A stretch of DNA of 64,000 nt. It comes from Bacteroidia bacterium. GTDB taxonomy: Bacteria; Bacteroidota; Bacteroidia; Bacteroidales; Paludibacteraceae. The translations under genes and the position numbers were made by a program. Below are positions 51,511-61,462 of the stretch, piece after piece. Below the pieces are notes generated by a model that made no database searches, had not been told where the DNA came from, and saw nothing but the letters and a program-made list of their open reading frames with translations. The number at the start of each line of letters is the position of its first letter. Position 1 is the first letter of the stretch. The stretch covers positions 17,069 to 81,068 of the forward strand of contig SAAO01000018.1 in NCBI GenBank assembly GCA_009929375.1, written 5' to 3'.

Positions 51511-51541
51511 GAAACGATTGCAGAGTCATTGCAATCGTTTC
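51511..51541 (-). terminator. Terminator of the M3 peptidase gene
   Basis: GAAACGATTGCA (51511-51522) pairs perfectly with TGCAATCGTTTC (51530-51541), loop of 7 bases. On the minus strand a T-rich tail follows. It lies 26 bases after the stop of the peptidase gene. Confidence 0.8.
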
Positions 51542-51566
51542 CGATAAGTTTATATATTTCCGATAA

Positions 51567-53654
51567 TTATTGAATTCCGTGTCGTTTCAATAAAGCATCA
51601 ATTGTAGGTTCCTGCCCGCGGAAGCGTTTGTAAAGCACCATTGGGTGTTCAGTACCGCCCGGAACAAGGATATTCTGACGGAAGGAAGTGGCTGTTTTTT
51701 TATCGAAAATACCATTCTTTACAAATACCGAATAAGCATCAGCGTCAAGCACTTCAGCCCATTTATAACTGTAATATCCTGCTGCATAACCACCTGAGAA
51801 AATGTGACTGAAAGTCGGACTCATGGCAGCATCCGACACCACTGGTAAAATCTGAGTGGGAGCCATTGCATCTTTTTCCATTTTAATCACATCGCCTTTG
51901 TATGGTTTTTCAATCGAATGCCATGCCATATCGAGGAATCCGAAGCTTAACTGACGAAGTGTAAAGTTCGCTGTATTGAAATTCTCCGAATCCTTGATTT
52001 TCTGAATCAACTCAGCAGGAATTTTTTCGCCTGTCTGATAATGTACTGCAAAGCCGTCGAGGAATGCTTTTTCCGAAGCCCAGTTTTCCATTATTTGTGA
52101 AGGCAATTCCACGAAATCGCGATATACATTTGTACCCGAAAGCGATTCGTAGTTACATTTAGTCAGCATTCCGTGAAGTGCATGTCCGAACTCATGGAGG
52201 AAAGTAGTCAACTCGTCGTAAGTGAGCAAGGCTGGTTTGGTTTCGGTCGGACGGGTAAAGTTCATCACAATGGTAATGTGCGGACGGCTGTCAGTTTTAC
52301 CTTCTATCCATTGTCCTTTGAATTCATTCATCCATGCACCTGCGCGTTTGCCTTCACGCGGGTGAAAATCGGTATAAAGTACCGAAAGAAATTTGCCTTT
52401 TTCGTCGAAAACCTCGTAGGCATCTACTTCGGGGTGATATACTTTAATGTTTGTATTTTTTACAAAACGAACGCCGAACAATTTCGTAGCAAGTCCGAAA
52501 ACTCCTTTTTTTACATTTTCGAGTTCAAAATATGGTTTGAGCATTTCGTCGGTAAGATCGAATTTCTCTGCTTTCAGTTTTTCGGAATAATACGACCAAT
52601 CCCACGATTGCACTTTGAAATATGCACCGTTTTTATTGGCATAAGCCTGAACTTCGTCGTATTCTTTCTGAGCTGCAGGCTTGTAAGCCACGAGCAATTT
52701 ATTCAGCAGGTCGTACACATTTTCCTTGTTTTCGGCCATGCGCTGCACCAAAGCCTGATCGGCATAGCTGTTTTTTCCAAGCAGTTTGGCTATTTCAAGA
52801 CGTGTGTTGGCAATACTACGGATATTTTCAAGATTATCGAACTCACCACCCTGCATATTGCGGGTAGAATAAGCCATATACAGTTCGCGACGCAAATCGC
52901 GGTTGTCGGCATATTTCATTACAGGCACATAAGTAGTGGCTTTGAGGTCGAGCATCCAACCTTCTTTTCCGGCTTTTTTAGCATTCAGCGCCAACATTTC
53001 GAGCACATCAGCTGGCAACCCGGCCAACAGATTTTTATCTGTGATATGCAGATTCCAGTTGTTGGTTTCTTTCAGCACATTCTGTCCGAAATTCAGCGTA
53101 AGCATGCTCAGCTCTTTCGAAAGTTTGCGATATTTCACTTTATCCTTTTCCGAAAGGTTAGCTCCATTGTCGGCAAAACCATCGTACGTTTTTTTCAGCA
53201 AAGTGCTCTGTTCCGGAGTCAGTTTCAGTTTATCGCGTCCTTCGTAAACCACTTTCACTCTTTCGAAAAGTTTCTCGTTCAGGCGAATACTGTTGGAGTG
53301 TTCAGTTAACAGTGGTGACATTTTTTGCGCAATAGTCTGCAATTCGTCGTTTGTTTCAGAGCCAAGCAGATTGAAAAAAGGTGAACTCACTTTATTCAGC
53401 AAACTTCCGGCTTTGTCGAGCGCCACAATTGTGTTTTCGAAAGTAGGTGCTTTCGGATTGTTTACAATCTCGTTTATTTCGTTCATGTGCTGCTTCATGG
53501 CTTCCTCGAAAGCAGGCACATAATGCTCCGTTTTAATTTGATCGAAAGGTATGGTTTGATGAATTGTTTTGTAAGGCGAGAGCAGTGGATTAGCCGCCAG
53601 TGCTGCTCCTGCCACAGTAATTGCTGTCATAAGTAATAATAATTTTGTTTTCAT
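51567..53654 (-). CDS. M3-family zinc metallopeptidase (peptidyl-dipeptidase Dcp-like)
   Basis: This 695-residue exported peptidase has a signal peptide (MKTKLLLLMTAITVAGAALA) and the thimet-oligopeptidase fold. The zinc motif HEFGHALHG is at residues 487-495 (H487, E488, H491), followed by the third ligand glutamate in the DFVELPSQIMENW region. HPREGKRAGAWMNEF and SHIFSGGYAAGYYSYKWAEV are also typical of the Dcp/OpdA group. It degrades peptides in the periplasm, probably by removing dipeptides from the C terminus. It lies in a minus-strand run with its own terminator. Confidence 0.95.
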   Translation of the reverse strand: MKTKLLLLMTAITVAGAALAANPLLSPYKTIHQTIPFDQIKTEHYVPAFEEAMKQHMNEINEIVNNPKAPTFENTIVALDKAGSLLNKVSSPFFNLLGSETNDELQTIAQKMSPLLTEHSNSIRLNEKLFERVKVVYEGRDKLKLTPEQSTLLKKTYDGFADNGANLSEKDKVKYRKLSKELSMLTLNFGQNVLKETNNWNLHITDKNLLAGLPADVLEMLALNAKKAGKEGWMLDLKATTYVPVMKYADNRDLRRELYMAYSTRNMQGGEFDNLENIRSIANTRLEIAKLLGKNSYADQALVQRMAENKENVYDLLNKLLVAYKPAAQKEYDEVQAYANKNGAYFKVQSWDWSYYSEKLKAEKFDLTDEMLKPYFELENVKKGVFGLATKLFGVRFVKNTNIKVYHPEVDAYEVFDEKGKFLSVLYTDFHPREGKRAGAWMNEFKGQWIEGKTDSRPHITIVMNFTRPTETKPALLTYDELTTFLHEFGHALHGMLTKCNYESLSGTNVYRDFVELPSQIMENWASEKAFLDGFAVHYQTGEKIPAELIQKIKDSENFNTANFTLRQLSFGFLDMAWHSIEKPYKGDVIKMEKDAMAPTQILPVVSDAAMSPTFSHIFSGGYAAGYYSYKWAEVLDADAYSVFVKNGIFDKKTATSFRQNILVPGGTEHPMVLYKRFRGQEPTIDALLKRHGIQ

Positions 53655-53685
53655 TCAAGTCTTCAATTAAAAAATGATCTTTATT

Positions 53686-55032
53686 TTATTCGTATTTAAT
53701 AAGTTTTATATTCAGGAGATTATCTCCGGCCTTCGCTCTGAGAAGATAAACCCCGTTGGGCTGATCAGATAAATCGATTACACCCGATGCTGAGCCACCA
53801 TGCTGCGTTTTCAGCAAACGACCATTCATATCAAACACAGTCCAGCTATCAGGCTCAATTTCAGCGGGATTATAATAAAAAACGCCCGACGAAGGATTCG
53901 GAAAAACATTTAAAACAGGTTGATTTGCTTTATTTACAACTTTCAGGTCGTTCACTTCCGAAGTCGTAATCTGCATTTTTTGCCCGTAAGCAATACGCAT
54001 CTCGCCATTGAAGTGATAGGGAATTCGGGAAATTACAGGATCGCCTTCGTTCCCACCCCAAAATCCGTAAACCGATTCAATTTCCTGCACATTCGGATTA
54101 GCGGTACTCAGATACCTGATATTGATTGTATTTCGCCATTCCTTATAAACCGGAACCGATAAATGCTTTGCAAAAAGCTGATCCTGCTCATCGTATTTAT
54201 ACACATAGCGCAAATCATTTTCCCAAACCATTGAATTCCAGTAAAAATAAATCTCCTCGTTAAGATTCCCGTTTGCATCGTAACGATATCTTTGCATGCA
54301 TGAATTTTCCCACACGCCACTTACCGTATCACATTTACGGAATCGTTCGGACGACACCAAAGTAGTACCCGGCTTGTAAAACCATTCTGATTCACTTATT
54401 GTTTTCCAAAGCGTATCATTCACATATACCTTTTCCTGCATTGACACGGGATTTCCTACTTCGTTGTATTTGTAATCAAACATATACGCAGAAAGTGCTC
54501 CACCTGGTTTGTAGTTATAGTGCGTTTCGGTCAACAGTTTTGCTGAAACATAATCGTACATAACCGAATCGACCAATACAGGGTTCCCGTTTACAATTTG
54601 TCGGCGGGTCAGGCTTTTCAGCAAATTATTTTCAAAAAGTTTTGTAGTGGTTTTAATCAGGTTTTCGGCTGTAGCTGCACCCGAAAAATGCTCCTCCACA
54701 AGGACATTACCCTCACGTTTCTGTTTAATTATATAATTATCAACCCACTCATTTCCTTTCCATTTCCGGTCAATCTGAATTTCAGGTTTATTCTCGAAGT
54801 AAATCCATTCGGTTTGTTCGGTATTAGTCCATTCAGAACCATTGCGGAACGAACGGGTATCGAGTAAAACTCTTTTTTGCTGATCGTAAAGATAGGTGTG
54901 GCGGAAAACAGAATCGGATTGATATAACAGAATTTCAGTCACAAGTTTGTCGGTAGAAGCAAAAAGCATATTGATTGAAAACACAATCAGTATGCTCCAC
55001 ACGAAACCAGACCTTAATATATTGTTAATCAT
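53686..55032 (-). CDS. T9SS type A sorting domain protein with repeat-like beta body
   Basis: This 448-residue protein has an N-terminal signal (VWSILIVFSINMLFAST). The body (about 30-360) is made of RHS/YD-like strands (YLYDQQKRVLLDTRSF, YRYDANGNLNEEIYFYWNSM, YKYDEQDQLFAKHL), so it is probably an extended beta-roll. The C-terminal 75 residues form a T9SS type A sorting domain, starting NVFPNPSSGVFYYNPA and continuing VFDMNGRLLKTQHGGSASG and GVYLLRAKAGDNLLNIKLIK. It is therefore displayed at the surface by the type IX system. No enzymatic motif is seen. Confidence 0.85.
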   Translation of the reverse strand: MINNILRSGFVWSILIVFSINMLFASTDKLVTEILLYQSDSVFRHTYLYDQQKRVLLDTRSFRNGSEWTNTEQTEWIYFENKPEIQIDRKWKGNEWVDNYIIKQKREGNVLVEEHFSGAATAENLIKTTTKLFENNLLKSLTRRQIVNGNPVLVDSVMYDYVSAKLLTETHYNYKPGGALSAYMFDYKYNEVGNPVSMQEKVYVNDTLWKTISESEWFYKPGTTLVSSERFRKCDTVSGVWENSCMQRYRYDANGNLNEEIYFYWNSMVWENDLRYVYKYDEQDQLFAKHLSVPVYKEWRNTINIRYLSTANPNVQEIESVYGFWGGNEGDPVISRIPYHFNGEMRIAYGQKMQITTSEVNDLKVVNKANQPVLNVFPNPSSGVFYYNPAEIEPDSWTVFDMNGRLLKTQHGGSASGVIDLSDQPNGVYLLRAKAGDNLLNIKLIKYE

Positions 55033-55217
55033 TAAAATAGTTATATCCTGAACTTCAATTTAAAGCGCCCAAAAATACACATAATTATTCAAAAGCACAA
55101 GTACAGGCCTGTTCGCAATTCAAAATCTTACTGTTAGAATGCAAATCATTCAAAATCGTTCACTAAAAAATTCAATTTAAAGTTTTTTGGGGCTGTGAAT
55201 AATTGTTTTTAAAAGAA

Positions 55218-55258
55218 AAGCTGATACAATATATGATTCACATATACTACATCAGCTT
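55218..55258 (-). terminator. Terminator of the GH76 multi-domain gene
   Basis: AAGCTGAT (55218-55225) pairs with ATCAGCTT (55251-55258) with inner ATATG/CATAT pairing. On the minus strand TTCTTTT follows. It lies 28 bases after the stop codon at 55286. Confidence 0.7.
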
Positions 55259-55285
55259 CATAAACTTACGAAAGGAACTTTTCGG

Positions 55286-57805
55286 CTAATCCTTTATAAA
55301 CTTAACTCTGTTTACAACAGCACCACTACGAACCAACAAAACATACATACCCGGAGAAAAAGCTGACATATCAATCTGATTATCATTCGTTTTCAACAAA
55401 GTCCGACCTGTGGCAGTAAAGATTTCCTTTGTTGTATCATGATATTTTGAATCAATATTCAGAACCGATTTCACCGGATTTGGATATACTTTTATCAGAT
55501 CATCGCTCTGAATTACCTCATTATTCGTTGTAAAAGCTGTAAACTTCCATTTCTGATAATTATTTATGCTCTTGTCCCACAAATACACAGGAATATCATT
55601 TGCATTATTCGGAGCTGCCATAAGTGCTTTATTGCTGCTTTTGGTAATAATCTGAAATTGTCCCAAACCTACATCAATCATAGAAAACTGACGGCATTCA
55701 ACCGGATCGACTGAATATTGCTTTATTTGCGTGCTATTATCCCGCTTGCAATCAGCAGGAGCAATTTTAAACTCACTGCTCAACGGTGCAAACGAATAAA
55801 AACCCTGTACATCGGCTTGCAGCAACCAATGTTGATCAGTACGACTTTCATAATTCGAAGTCACAGCCAATGCACCATCAGTTTCTGCGTTATCCGAAAT
55901 AATACTTAGATTTCTTTTGTTTCCTACATTCGCTATGCTGTAAATACCCTCCTCCACTGCCAAAACTTTCACTTTAATGGTTGTTGAATATCCGGTATTT
56001 CCTGATTTATCGTATGCCCGGGCAAAAAGTTCGTAAATACCCGTTGTTTTCTGACTCCAGATATACTGAAACGGAGCCACTGTTGAAATGCCTGTCAGAA
56101 CACCATTCACATAGTATTCAACCTTTTGCAAATCATCCGCATCACTGAATGCATTCATTTTCAGCATAGTATTTTTCGAGGTAAACACTGTAGTATCCGC
56201 AGTTGGCGAGAGCCAGTCGGCTTTGGGCTCCAAGCGTTCCACTTTCCATTTTTGCAATTCAGTTTCAGTTGGCTCAGCCAACACAAGTGCGTCATTTGCA
56301 GCAGCATCAACGGCAAGCGCTTTTCCGCTTTTATGCAGGATTTTATAAAATCCATCGTCAGCCTTTTCAATACTGAATTTCACACAATCGCCTCCGGCAA
56401 GCGTGTTGGTTTCAATGCGTGCGGCATTGTTATATTCACAGCTTTCTACAGAAACACTTGCACTGTTTTCAACAGAAGTAAGCGTATATTTTCCCGAATG
56501 ATCAACCGCCAGCATCCATTTTTGCGATTTAAGTTTTTCATCAGCGCTTAAAGCCACATACCTTCCTCCGCTGGCATTTTCGGAACTCTGTTGCGAAACC
56601 ACTTTTCCATTAGCCTGATTTGTAATCCGGTACATTCCTTTCGACAATGGCATATTCAAATCCACGTAAGCAAACCTTAGAAGCGCATTTGCAGCACAAG
56701 CCTGCGACATCATTCCCACTTTTTCGTTCGGAGCATCGTTTGTGCGCACCACATTCCAGTTTCCACTGCCCGAAGCGCCATCGGGGTAATATCCGGCTTT
56801 GTCTCTGGATTTATCAATCAAAAAATCGCAAATATTTTTCGCGGCATAATACCATTTCAGGTCACGATCAATTTCATACATTTCGCAAAGCATTTCTACC
56901 GAATAATTTCCTCCCCAGTACGAAATCTCGCCAAATCCACCATTATAAGCATAATAACGTTTCAGAATAGCATCGGCCATTGCGCGGGTTTCGTTCAGAT
57001 ATCTTTCGTCGCCGGTAATTTTGTAAAGCCGTATGCCGAGCAATACAACCGCAGCGGTATTACAGGCTCTGGGACCTTCGTTCGGCTTTGTCCAAATTCC
57101 ATTTGCATAAGTAGAGCCGCTCAAAAAAAGCAAGGTTACCGGATCTTTTAATTTAAGAGTATAATCGTTGAATTTATCATAATATGTTTTAGCAATATCC
57201 AAATGAGCCGAATCGCCCGTAATTGTGAAATACTTGGCATAAGCATTTGCTAACGGATCGACAGGCCCCATATAAAAAATGCCTTTATTCAATCCACTTT
57301 CGGTTTGTGGAATTCCCCATTGTGCATCGCGGTATTTCAGACAATAATTCAGTGCAAAAAGTCCTTTGTTCAACACCAGCGCTGATCGGAATTTATGCAA
57401 ATACACGTCCATTATTACATCGCCAATAAGTCCGTTATCGTCGAAAAAACGTTCACCATTCTGAATACAGCCATAACCCTGACCATTTGTGTACCAATTC
57501 ATTTTATTAGTATAAGCATACAAACGGGCATCGTATTTCGAATCGATCATAGCACCCCAAAGCAATGCACGGATCATATGCCCGGCCGGCCACAGAAATG
57601 CCGGACCTGATTTTAGATTATTGGCTGTTGTAATTTCCTCCACATACAAACCCGTGGAAGCATTGTAAAATTTTGTATTCAGTTGGTCAAGTAGCGCAAA
57701 TCCGGCATCCTTGTATTTATTGGTTTGTGAACGTACATTTTGTATTGCAACAAGCAAAACAACAGCAATGACAGTGCGGAAGAAAAAAGCATTTGTGATT
57801 TTCAT
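55286..57805 (-). CDS. GH76-like alpha-1,6-mannanase with lectin and T9SS domains
   Basis: This 839-residue protein has a signal peptide (cleavage after VRSQ, residue 27). Residues 30-390 form an alpha/alpha toroid of the GH76 type, with the catalytic paired aspartates in ERFFDDNGLIGD (Asp122/Asp123). GH76 enzymes cut alpha-1,6-mannan. Residues 395-535 look like a ricin-type lectin (YRITNQANGKVVSQQSSENA, LQKWKVE). An Ig-like/bacterial invasin-like domain (540-620, VEYYVNGVLTGISTVAPFQY) and a second lectin (625-765) follow. The end is a T9SS type A sorting domain (KVYPNPVKSVLNIDS, SPGMYVLLVRSGAVVNRVKF). It should be a surface mannan-degrading enzyme. Confidence 0.88.
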   Translation of the reverse strand: MKITNAFFFRTVIAVVLLVAIQNVRSQTNKYKDAGFALLDQLNTKFYNASTGLYVEEITTANNLKSGPAFLWPAGHMIRALLWGAMIDSKYDARLYAYTNKMNWYTNGQGYGCIQNGERFFDDNGLIGDVIMDVYLHKFRSALVLNKGLFALNYCLKYRDAQWGIPQTESGLNKGIFYMGPVDPLANAYAKYFTITGDSAHLDIAKTYYDKFNDYTLKLKDPVTLLFLSGSTYANGIWTKPNEGPRACNTAAVVLLGIRLYKITGDERYLNETRAMADAILKRYYAYNGGFGEISYWGGNYSVEMLCEMYEIDRDLKWYYAAKNICDFLIDKSRDKAGYYPDGASGSGNWNVVRTNDAPNEKVGMMSQACAANALLRFAYVDLNMPLSKGMYRITNQANGKVVSQQSSENASGGRYVALSADEKLKSQKWMLAVDHSGKYTLTSVENSASVSVESCEYNNAARIETNTLAGGDCVKFSIEKADDGFYKILHKSGKALAVDAAANDALVLAEPTETELQKWKVERLEPKADWLSPTADTTVFTSKNTMLKMNAFSDADDLQKVEYYVNGVLTGISTVAPFQYIWSQKTTGIYELFARAYDKSGNTGYSTTIKVKVLAVEEGIYSIANVGNKRNLSIISDNAETDGALAVTSNYESRTDQHWLLQADVQGFYSFAPLSSEFKIAPADCKRDNSTQIKQYSVDPVECRQFSMIDVGLGQFQIITKSSNKALMAAPNNANDIPVYLWDKSINNYQKWKFTAFTTNNEVIQSDDLIKVYPNPVKSVLNIDSKYHDTTKEIFTATGRTLLKTNDNQIDMSAFSPGMYVLLVRSGAVVNRVKFIKD

Positions 57806-58079
57806 AATAATAACTTTGAAATTTTACCGTGAGCTCCGGAAATCTGAGGGCAACACGAATCAACAGGCCAAAATTACCTACAATCAGTATGACAGAAAGT
57901 AACTGTTGTTCCAATAAATAGCAATAACGCTGCAAATATGAACATTTTCGACTTTCTCATATTATCTTTGTAAAATATTTTCACACTCTTTGCAACAAAT
58001 CATACTAAATCAGCATCCTGATTTTAATCACTTTTCTGATTTTTCGGAATTATTATTAACCCTTAAATACTATTTTTCT

Positions 58080-58871
58080 ATGAGATTTCACAAACACTTC
58101 CTGCTATTATTATTGTTTACAACGGCGAACACATTCGCTCAGAATGCCGGGGAATGGTCATTTAACATCGATCTTAATTCGAATCAGACAAACGGAAGCC
58201 TTCGTGAAAACTGGCCTATCAGGCAGGATGTAGGTGCCAGTTATTTCGATTCGTATTATTATAGTTCGAATCGCGTGTCAACTGATTTGATTTTTTCGCA
58301 AATCAGCATTCGACCTGAATATCAACTTATACAGGATAAACTTTCGGTAAGCTCAGGGATTCGGTTTACACACCTGCAGAGCGAAATCAGCAAATACGAT
58401 TCGGAAAGCGGAGGTTATTTTTTTATTCGATACAAGTCCGACCCAATGAGTTCAGAATATGCACGTATTCACTCAATTTCCGAAGAAACTGCATACCTCG
58501 GTATTCCACTAGAATTTCAGTTAACACCTTTTAGATTTCGTAAACTGGCTCCTTATGTGCGTATTGGCTCCGAATTGGGATTCAAAATTTCATCGTTCAA
58601 TGAAATTAAATTTTTCTCCGAGTCGATGAAAGTTTATTCTGATGCCATAATGCAACAATATGGCTTTGAACCTCAGGGATTTTTTGCCACATTAAACTCT
58701 TCTGTTGGATTTAGCCTTGGAGCAGCCGGAAAAATAAATTATAATTTCGAATTTCTTTTACCCTCATTATTCCTGACTAACAGAAACAGCTCTTTACTCG
58801 ATTTGGATGGTTTCAGCGGCTTTCGCTTTTCGCTAAGAATTCCACTTTCACAGTTAAGAGCCTCAAAGTAA
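58080..58871 (+). CDS. Outer-membrane beta-barrel protein
   Basis: The ATG at 58080 gives 263 residues with a signal peptide (MRFHKHFLLLLLFTTANTFAQ); the longer frame from 57990 spoils it. The chain consists of barrel strands such as QISIRPEYQLIQDKLSVSSG, LGIPLEFQLTPFRFRKLAPY and VGFSLGAAGKINYNFEFLLP and resembles the PorT/OmpA-like porin family of Bacteroidota. The gene starts on the plus strand, divergent from the GH76 gene, and is followed by a lipoprotein gene 47 bases on. Confidence 0.75.
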   Translation: MRFHKHFLLLLLFTTANTFAQNAGEWSFNIDLNSNQTNGSLRENWPIRQDVGASYFDSYYYSSNRVSTDLIFSQISIRPEYQLIQDKLSVSSGIRFTHLQSEISKYDSESGGYFFIRYKSDPMSSEYARIHSISEETAYLGIPLEFQLTPFRFRKLAPYVRIGSELGFKISSFNEIKFFSESMKVYSDAIMQQYGFEPQGFFATLNSSVGFSLGAAGKINYNFEFLLPSLFLTNRNSSLLDLDGFSGFRFSLRIPLSQLRASK

Positions 58872-58918
58872 CAGGTTCAAATCATTCAAACCATCATTAC
58901 CTACAAATTTACAATCGT

Positions 58919-59521
58919 ATGAAACACACAATTTATAAAACAGCCATATACGCAGCCATTATTCTGCAAAGCATATTAATCGCATCGTGCTCAGTGAGCG
59001 ATTTTGAATTATCTAGATCGGTTTTTATCGAAGATCGTACAAATCCAGGCCTTCCCGAATACTCTGAATGGGGATATAACACCTTTGGAGCCTATATCGA
59101 CAGAGTGCCATTTGTATCCGGCGAAGATGAACCGGCTAAAATTTATGTAAACTCTGACACTTTGCGGTTCTTTCTAAAGGGAGTTTACAAAAATTCAGAA
59201 ACGATCTTATTACTCTCGGTAAAAGGACTTTCGCCCACCGAATACACTGAGCTAACCATGCTTAACGACACTGTCATTAACCTAAAAAACGGCAACTGTA
59301 AAGTTGAAATGAGTGTAAAAGACACTTTGAGGTTGCTGAATATTATCGACGGACAAATTTATTTTAAACGCGCACAACTGCTTAAAGTAGATGAAGTCGC
59401 TCAAAAAACCATACTTTCGGGTGAATTCAGATTTCGTACGTTTTTCAACAACCAACCTGTGGCAATATCCAACGGTCGTTTCGATGTCGGAATCGGGTAC
59501 GAAAATTTCTATAATTTCTGA
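58919..59521 (+). CDS. Lipoprotein of unknown function
   Basis: This 200-residue lipoprotein has lipobox cysteine 24 (ILIASC). The body is a beta-rich domain with segments DTLRFFLKGVYKNSETILLL and LSGEFRFRTFFNNQPVAISN, ending GRFDVGIGYENFYNF. The final part resembles a surface-exposed strand pair rather than a known domain. It lies 47 bases after the barrel gene and probably forms a two-gene unit with it. No family is recognised. Confidence 0.7.
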   Translation: MKHTIYKTAIYAAIILQSILIASCSVSDFELSRSVFIEDRTNPGLPEYSEWGYNTFGAYIDRVPFVSGEDEPAKIYVNSDTLRFFLKGVYKNSETILLLSVKGLSPTEYTELTMLNDTVINLKNGNCKVEMSVKDTLRLLNIIDGQIYFKRAQLLKVDEVAQKTILSGEFRFRTFFNNQPVAISNGRFDVGIGYENFYNF

Positions 59522-59570
59522 TAATTATTTGATTTTATATAAGTTAGTCACTTCTTGAAAAATATTTTTT

Positions 59571-59721
59571 AACGCGAAGAACGCAAAGTTTTTAAGACGC
59601 AAAGAAAAACTTTTAAGTTTTTCACTTCGCGTACTTTCTTGGCAAGCCAAGCGGCAAAGCCGAGCGGCGGATATTTGTTGATATAATAACTGGCATATTT
59701 AATCTTTGCGCACCTTGCGTT
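59571..59721. repeat. Inverted-repeat element C (AACGCAAAG type)
   Basis: AACGCGAAGAACGCAAAG (59571-59588) and CTTTGCGCACCTTGCGTT (59704-59721) are imperfect inverted arms. ACGCAAAG repeats at 59581 and 59597, CGCGAAG (59573) pairs with CTTCGCG (59625), and AAAAACTT/AAGTTTTT forms a hairpin at 59605-59622. It is non-coding and lies between converging genes. The GC-rich word CGCAAAG recalls elements A and B. Confidence 0.55.
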
Positions 59722-59762
59722 TAATTGTAAATTCTAAAGAAATCCAATAACTTATATAATAA

Positions 59763-61022
59763 CTATTTTTTTCGCAAAAGTTTTGACCACAAAGCGCCGG
59801 ATTCCTTTACGAATTCAGGCGCTTTACGTATAAACACAAGCATTACCAAAACACATATGCCTGATATCACTCCGAAAACCACAAAACTATTTTCATTACT
59901 CAGCATCGTGCTGACCGAGAATATTGCCGTACCTAAAAGCACAAAAATAAAAGTCACCAGATTCAGATAAGCAATTACGTCGCCCAGTTTACGTCCTGTA
60001 TCAGCATGCTGAAGTGTGGCCAACAATGGAATCTGAAAAAATCCACCCGACATTGCAAGCGCAAAAACCGAAAACCCGTAAAGCCAGTCCGGCAACCGGA
60101 ACACACTCAACAATATCATAAACACCAGAATCCCCGTCAAACCCGGCAATACAAATGCTTTTCGGGGCTGATTTCCTGATAACTTTCCGGCAAGCAACGT
60201 TCCTGCAGCAATTCCTGTGGCAGCAAGTGCCATGATAAGTCCCGTGCTCGTATTCGAAAAACCGTACACATTTTTGCTGTGAATCACCAGATTCATTTGC
60301 AACATTCCACCGATAAGCCAGAATGCCGACGAACCAAAAACCGCGATGTTGACTGCCGGGAATGCTTTTGCTCTGCGGTACGACAACAATAAAAACCTAA
60401 AAGGACGAAGTCCGGCTTCTGAAGGTTCTGTTGGCAATTCATTTGCTTTGATTTTCACTGTGGCAAAATAACCCGCAAAAGCTACCAGAAAAAATGCAGC
60501 CACAACAATCCAGGGTTTATAAAAATCGGAAATTACCGATGCCGTTACAGTTCCGATAAGTATGCCCAGAAAAGCCATCATTTCAAACACACCACTTCCA
60601 TACGAAACACCTTCCTCACCTCCGATATCTCTTATCAGACTATATTTCGAAGGGGAGTACAGACAACTTTGTATCCCCATTAAAAATACTGCCAGAATTG
60701 CCGGAATCACCCACTCGAACCAAAAGGCCAGTGCAGCCACAAACATTATTGGAAATTCGAGTAATTTGAAAAAACGAAAAACCCTTAGCTTGGAATATCG
60801 CACAGCCAAATGCCCTCCCAAAGGCGACAGAAAAAGATAAGGAAGTACCAAAGCAGCCGACACGAGCGAAATCAGCTGCGACTGATTGAGCCACGAAGGT
60901 AAAGCCCATCCTACAGAAATAAAAATAATGGCATTTTTAAGCAGATTATCGTTGAAAACCCCGAAAAAATTACTTGCAAACAAAGCATTCCAGCTTTTTT
61001 GAGTGTATCTGGTATTATTCAT
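59763..61022 (-). CDS. MFS transporter (LplT-like)
   Basis: This 419-residue protein has 12 predicted membrane segments and belongs to the major facilitator superfamily. The N-terminal block WNALFASNFFGVFNDNLLKN resembles LplT and the transporter half of Aas-type proteins, which flip lysophospholipids. MGIQSCLYSPSKYSLIRDIG is a second family block. An acyltransferase partner gene is not visible here. The gene is on the minus strand with a 440-base gap to rprX. Confidence 0.85.
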   Translation of the reverse strand: MNNTRYTQKSWNALFASNFFGVFNDNLLKNAIIFISVGWALPSWLNQSQLISLVSAALVLPYLFLSPLGGHLAVRYSKLRVFRFFKLLEFPIMFVAALAFWFEWVIPAILAVFLMGIQSCLYSPSKYSLIRDIGGEEGVSYGSGVFEMMAFLGILIGTVTASVISDFYKPWIVVAAFFLVAFAGYFATVKIKANELPTEPSEAGLRPFRFLLLSYRRAKAFPAVNIAVFGSSAFWLIGGMLQMNLVIHSKNVYGFSNTSTGLIMALAATGIAAGTLLAGKLSGNQPRKAFVLPGLTGILVFMILLSVFRLPDWLYGFSVFALAMSGGFFQIPLLATLQHADTGRKLGDVIAYLNLVTFIFVLLGTAIFSVSTMLSNENSFVVFGVISGICVLVMLVFIRKAPEFVKESGALWSKLLRKK

Positions 61023-61462
61023 TTAAAAATGTAGCGTGTTTTTTGTCCCAAACTTCAGGGAAATTCTGATATTAAATTCTGCCATTTTATCTATTAAAAT
61101 TATATTTCATAAAAAGGCACATTCTTTGTTGCATATTGCAGACCTATATAAGTTATGCAACAATAAGAATTGCTTAAAATCTGATATAATAATTGTCTTA
61201 AAATGTTGAATTATAAAAATAAATGTTGAAATCAACTTTTCAATAGCTTAATAAGTATACACAAAAGTAATTTATTTGCAGCATTTCACAAAAAAAAGCA
61301 TCAAGGTTGTAAACTAAATTACAGTTCTGAACGTTTTAAGTTAAATAACAAACAATTCAAATACAAAATTTCAGAAGAACTACAAAAATTAAGCATTTTT
61401 ATTGAGTTAATTTATATTAAATAGTAGTTTAACATTTAATTTTAATGTAACTTTGCGAAATA
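61023..61462. other. AT-rich divergent gap between the MFS gene and rprX
   Basis: No gene is seen in these 440 bases. They are very AT-rich. A TACTTTTG minus-strand match (61262-61269) and the TAACTTTG element at 61448-61455 are the only promoter-like words. A short direct repeat AAATGTTGAA occurs twice near 61201-61233. Confidence 0.4.
61448..61455 (+). promoter_or_regulatory. -7 promoter element (TAACTTTG) for rprXY
   Basis: TAACTTTG matches TAnnTTTG exactly and ends only 7 bases before the rprX ATG at 61463, so the transcript would be nearly leaderless. Confidence 0.5.

Noticed and set aside
52173..53309. 378-codon open frame on the plus strand opposite the M3 peptidase
   Set aside because: It mirrors a well-recognised peptidase gene; composition is dominated by Phe, Ile and Val and no domain is seen.
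61261..61270. Minus-strand promoter element for the MFS gene (TACTTTTG)
   Set aside because: It matches TAnnTTTG but lies about 240 bases from the start codon in very AT-rich DNA, where chance matches are likely; mentioned only in the gap description.
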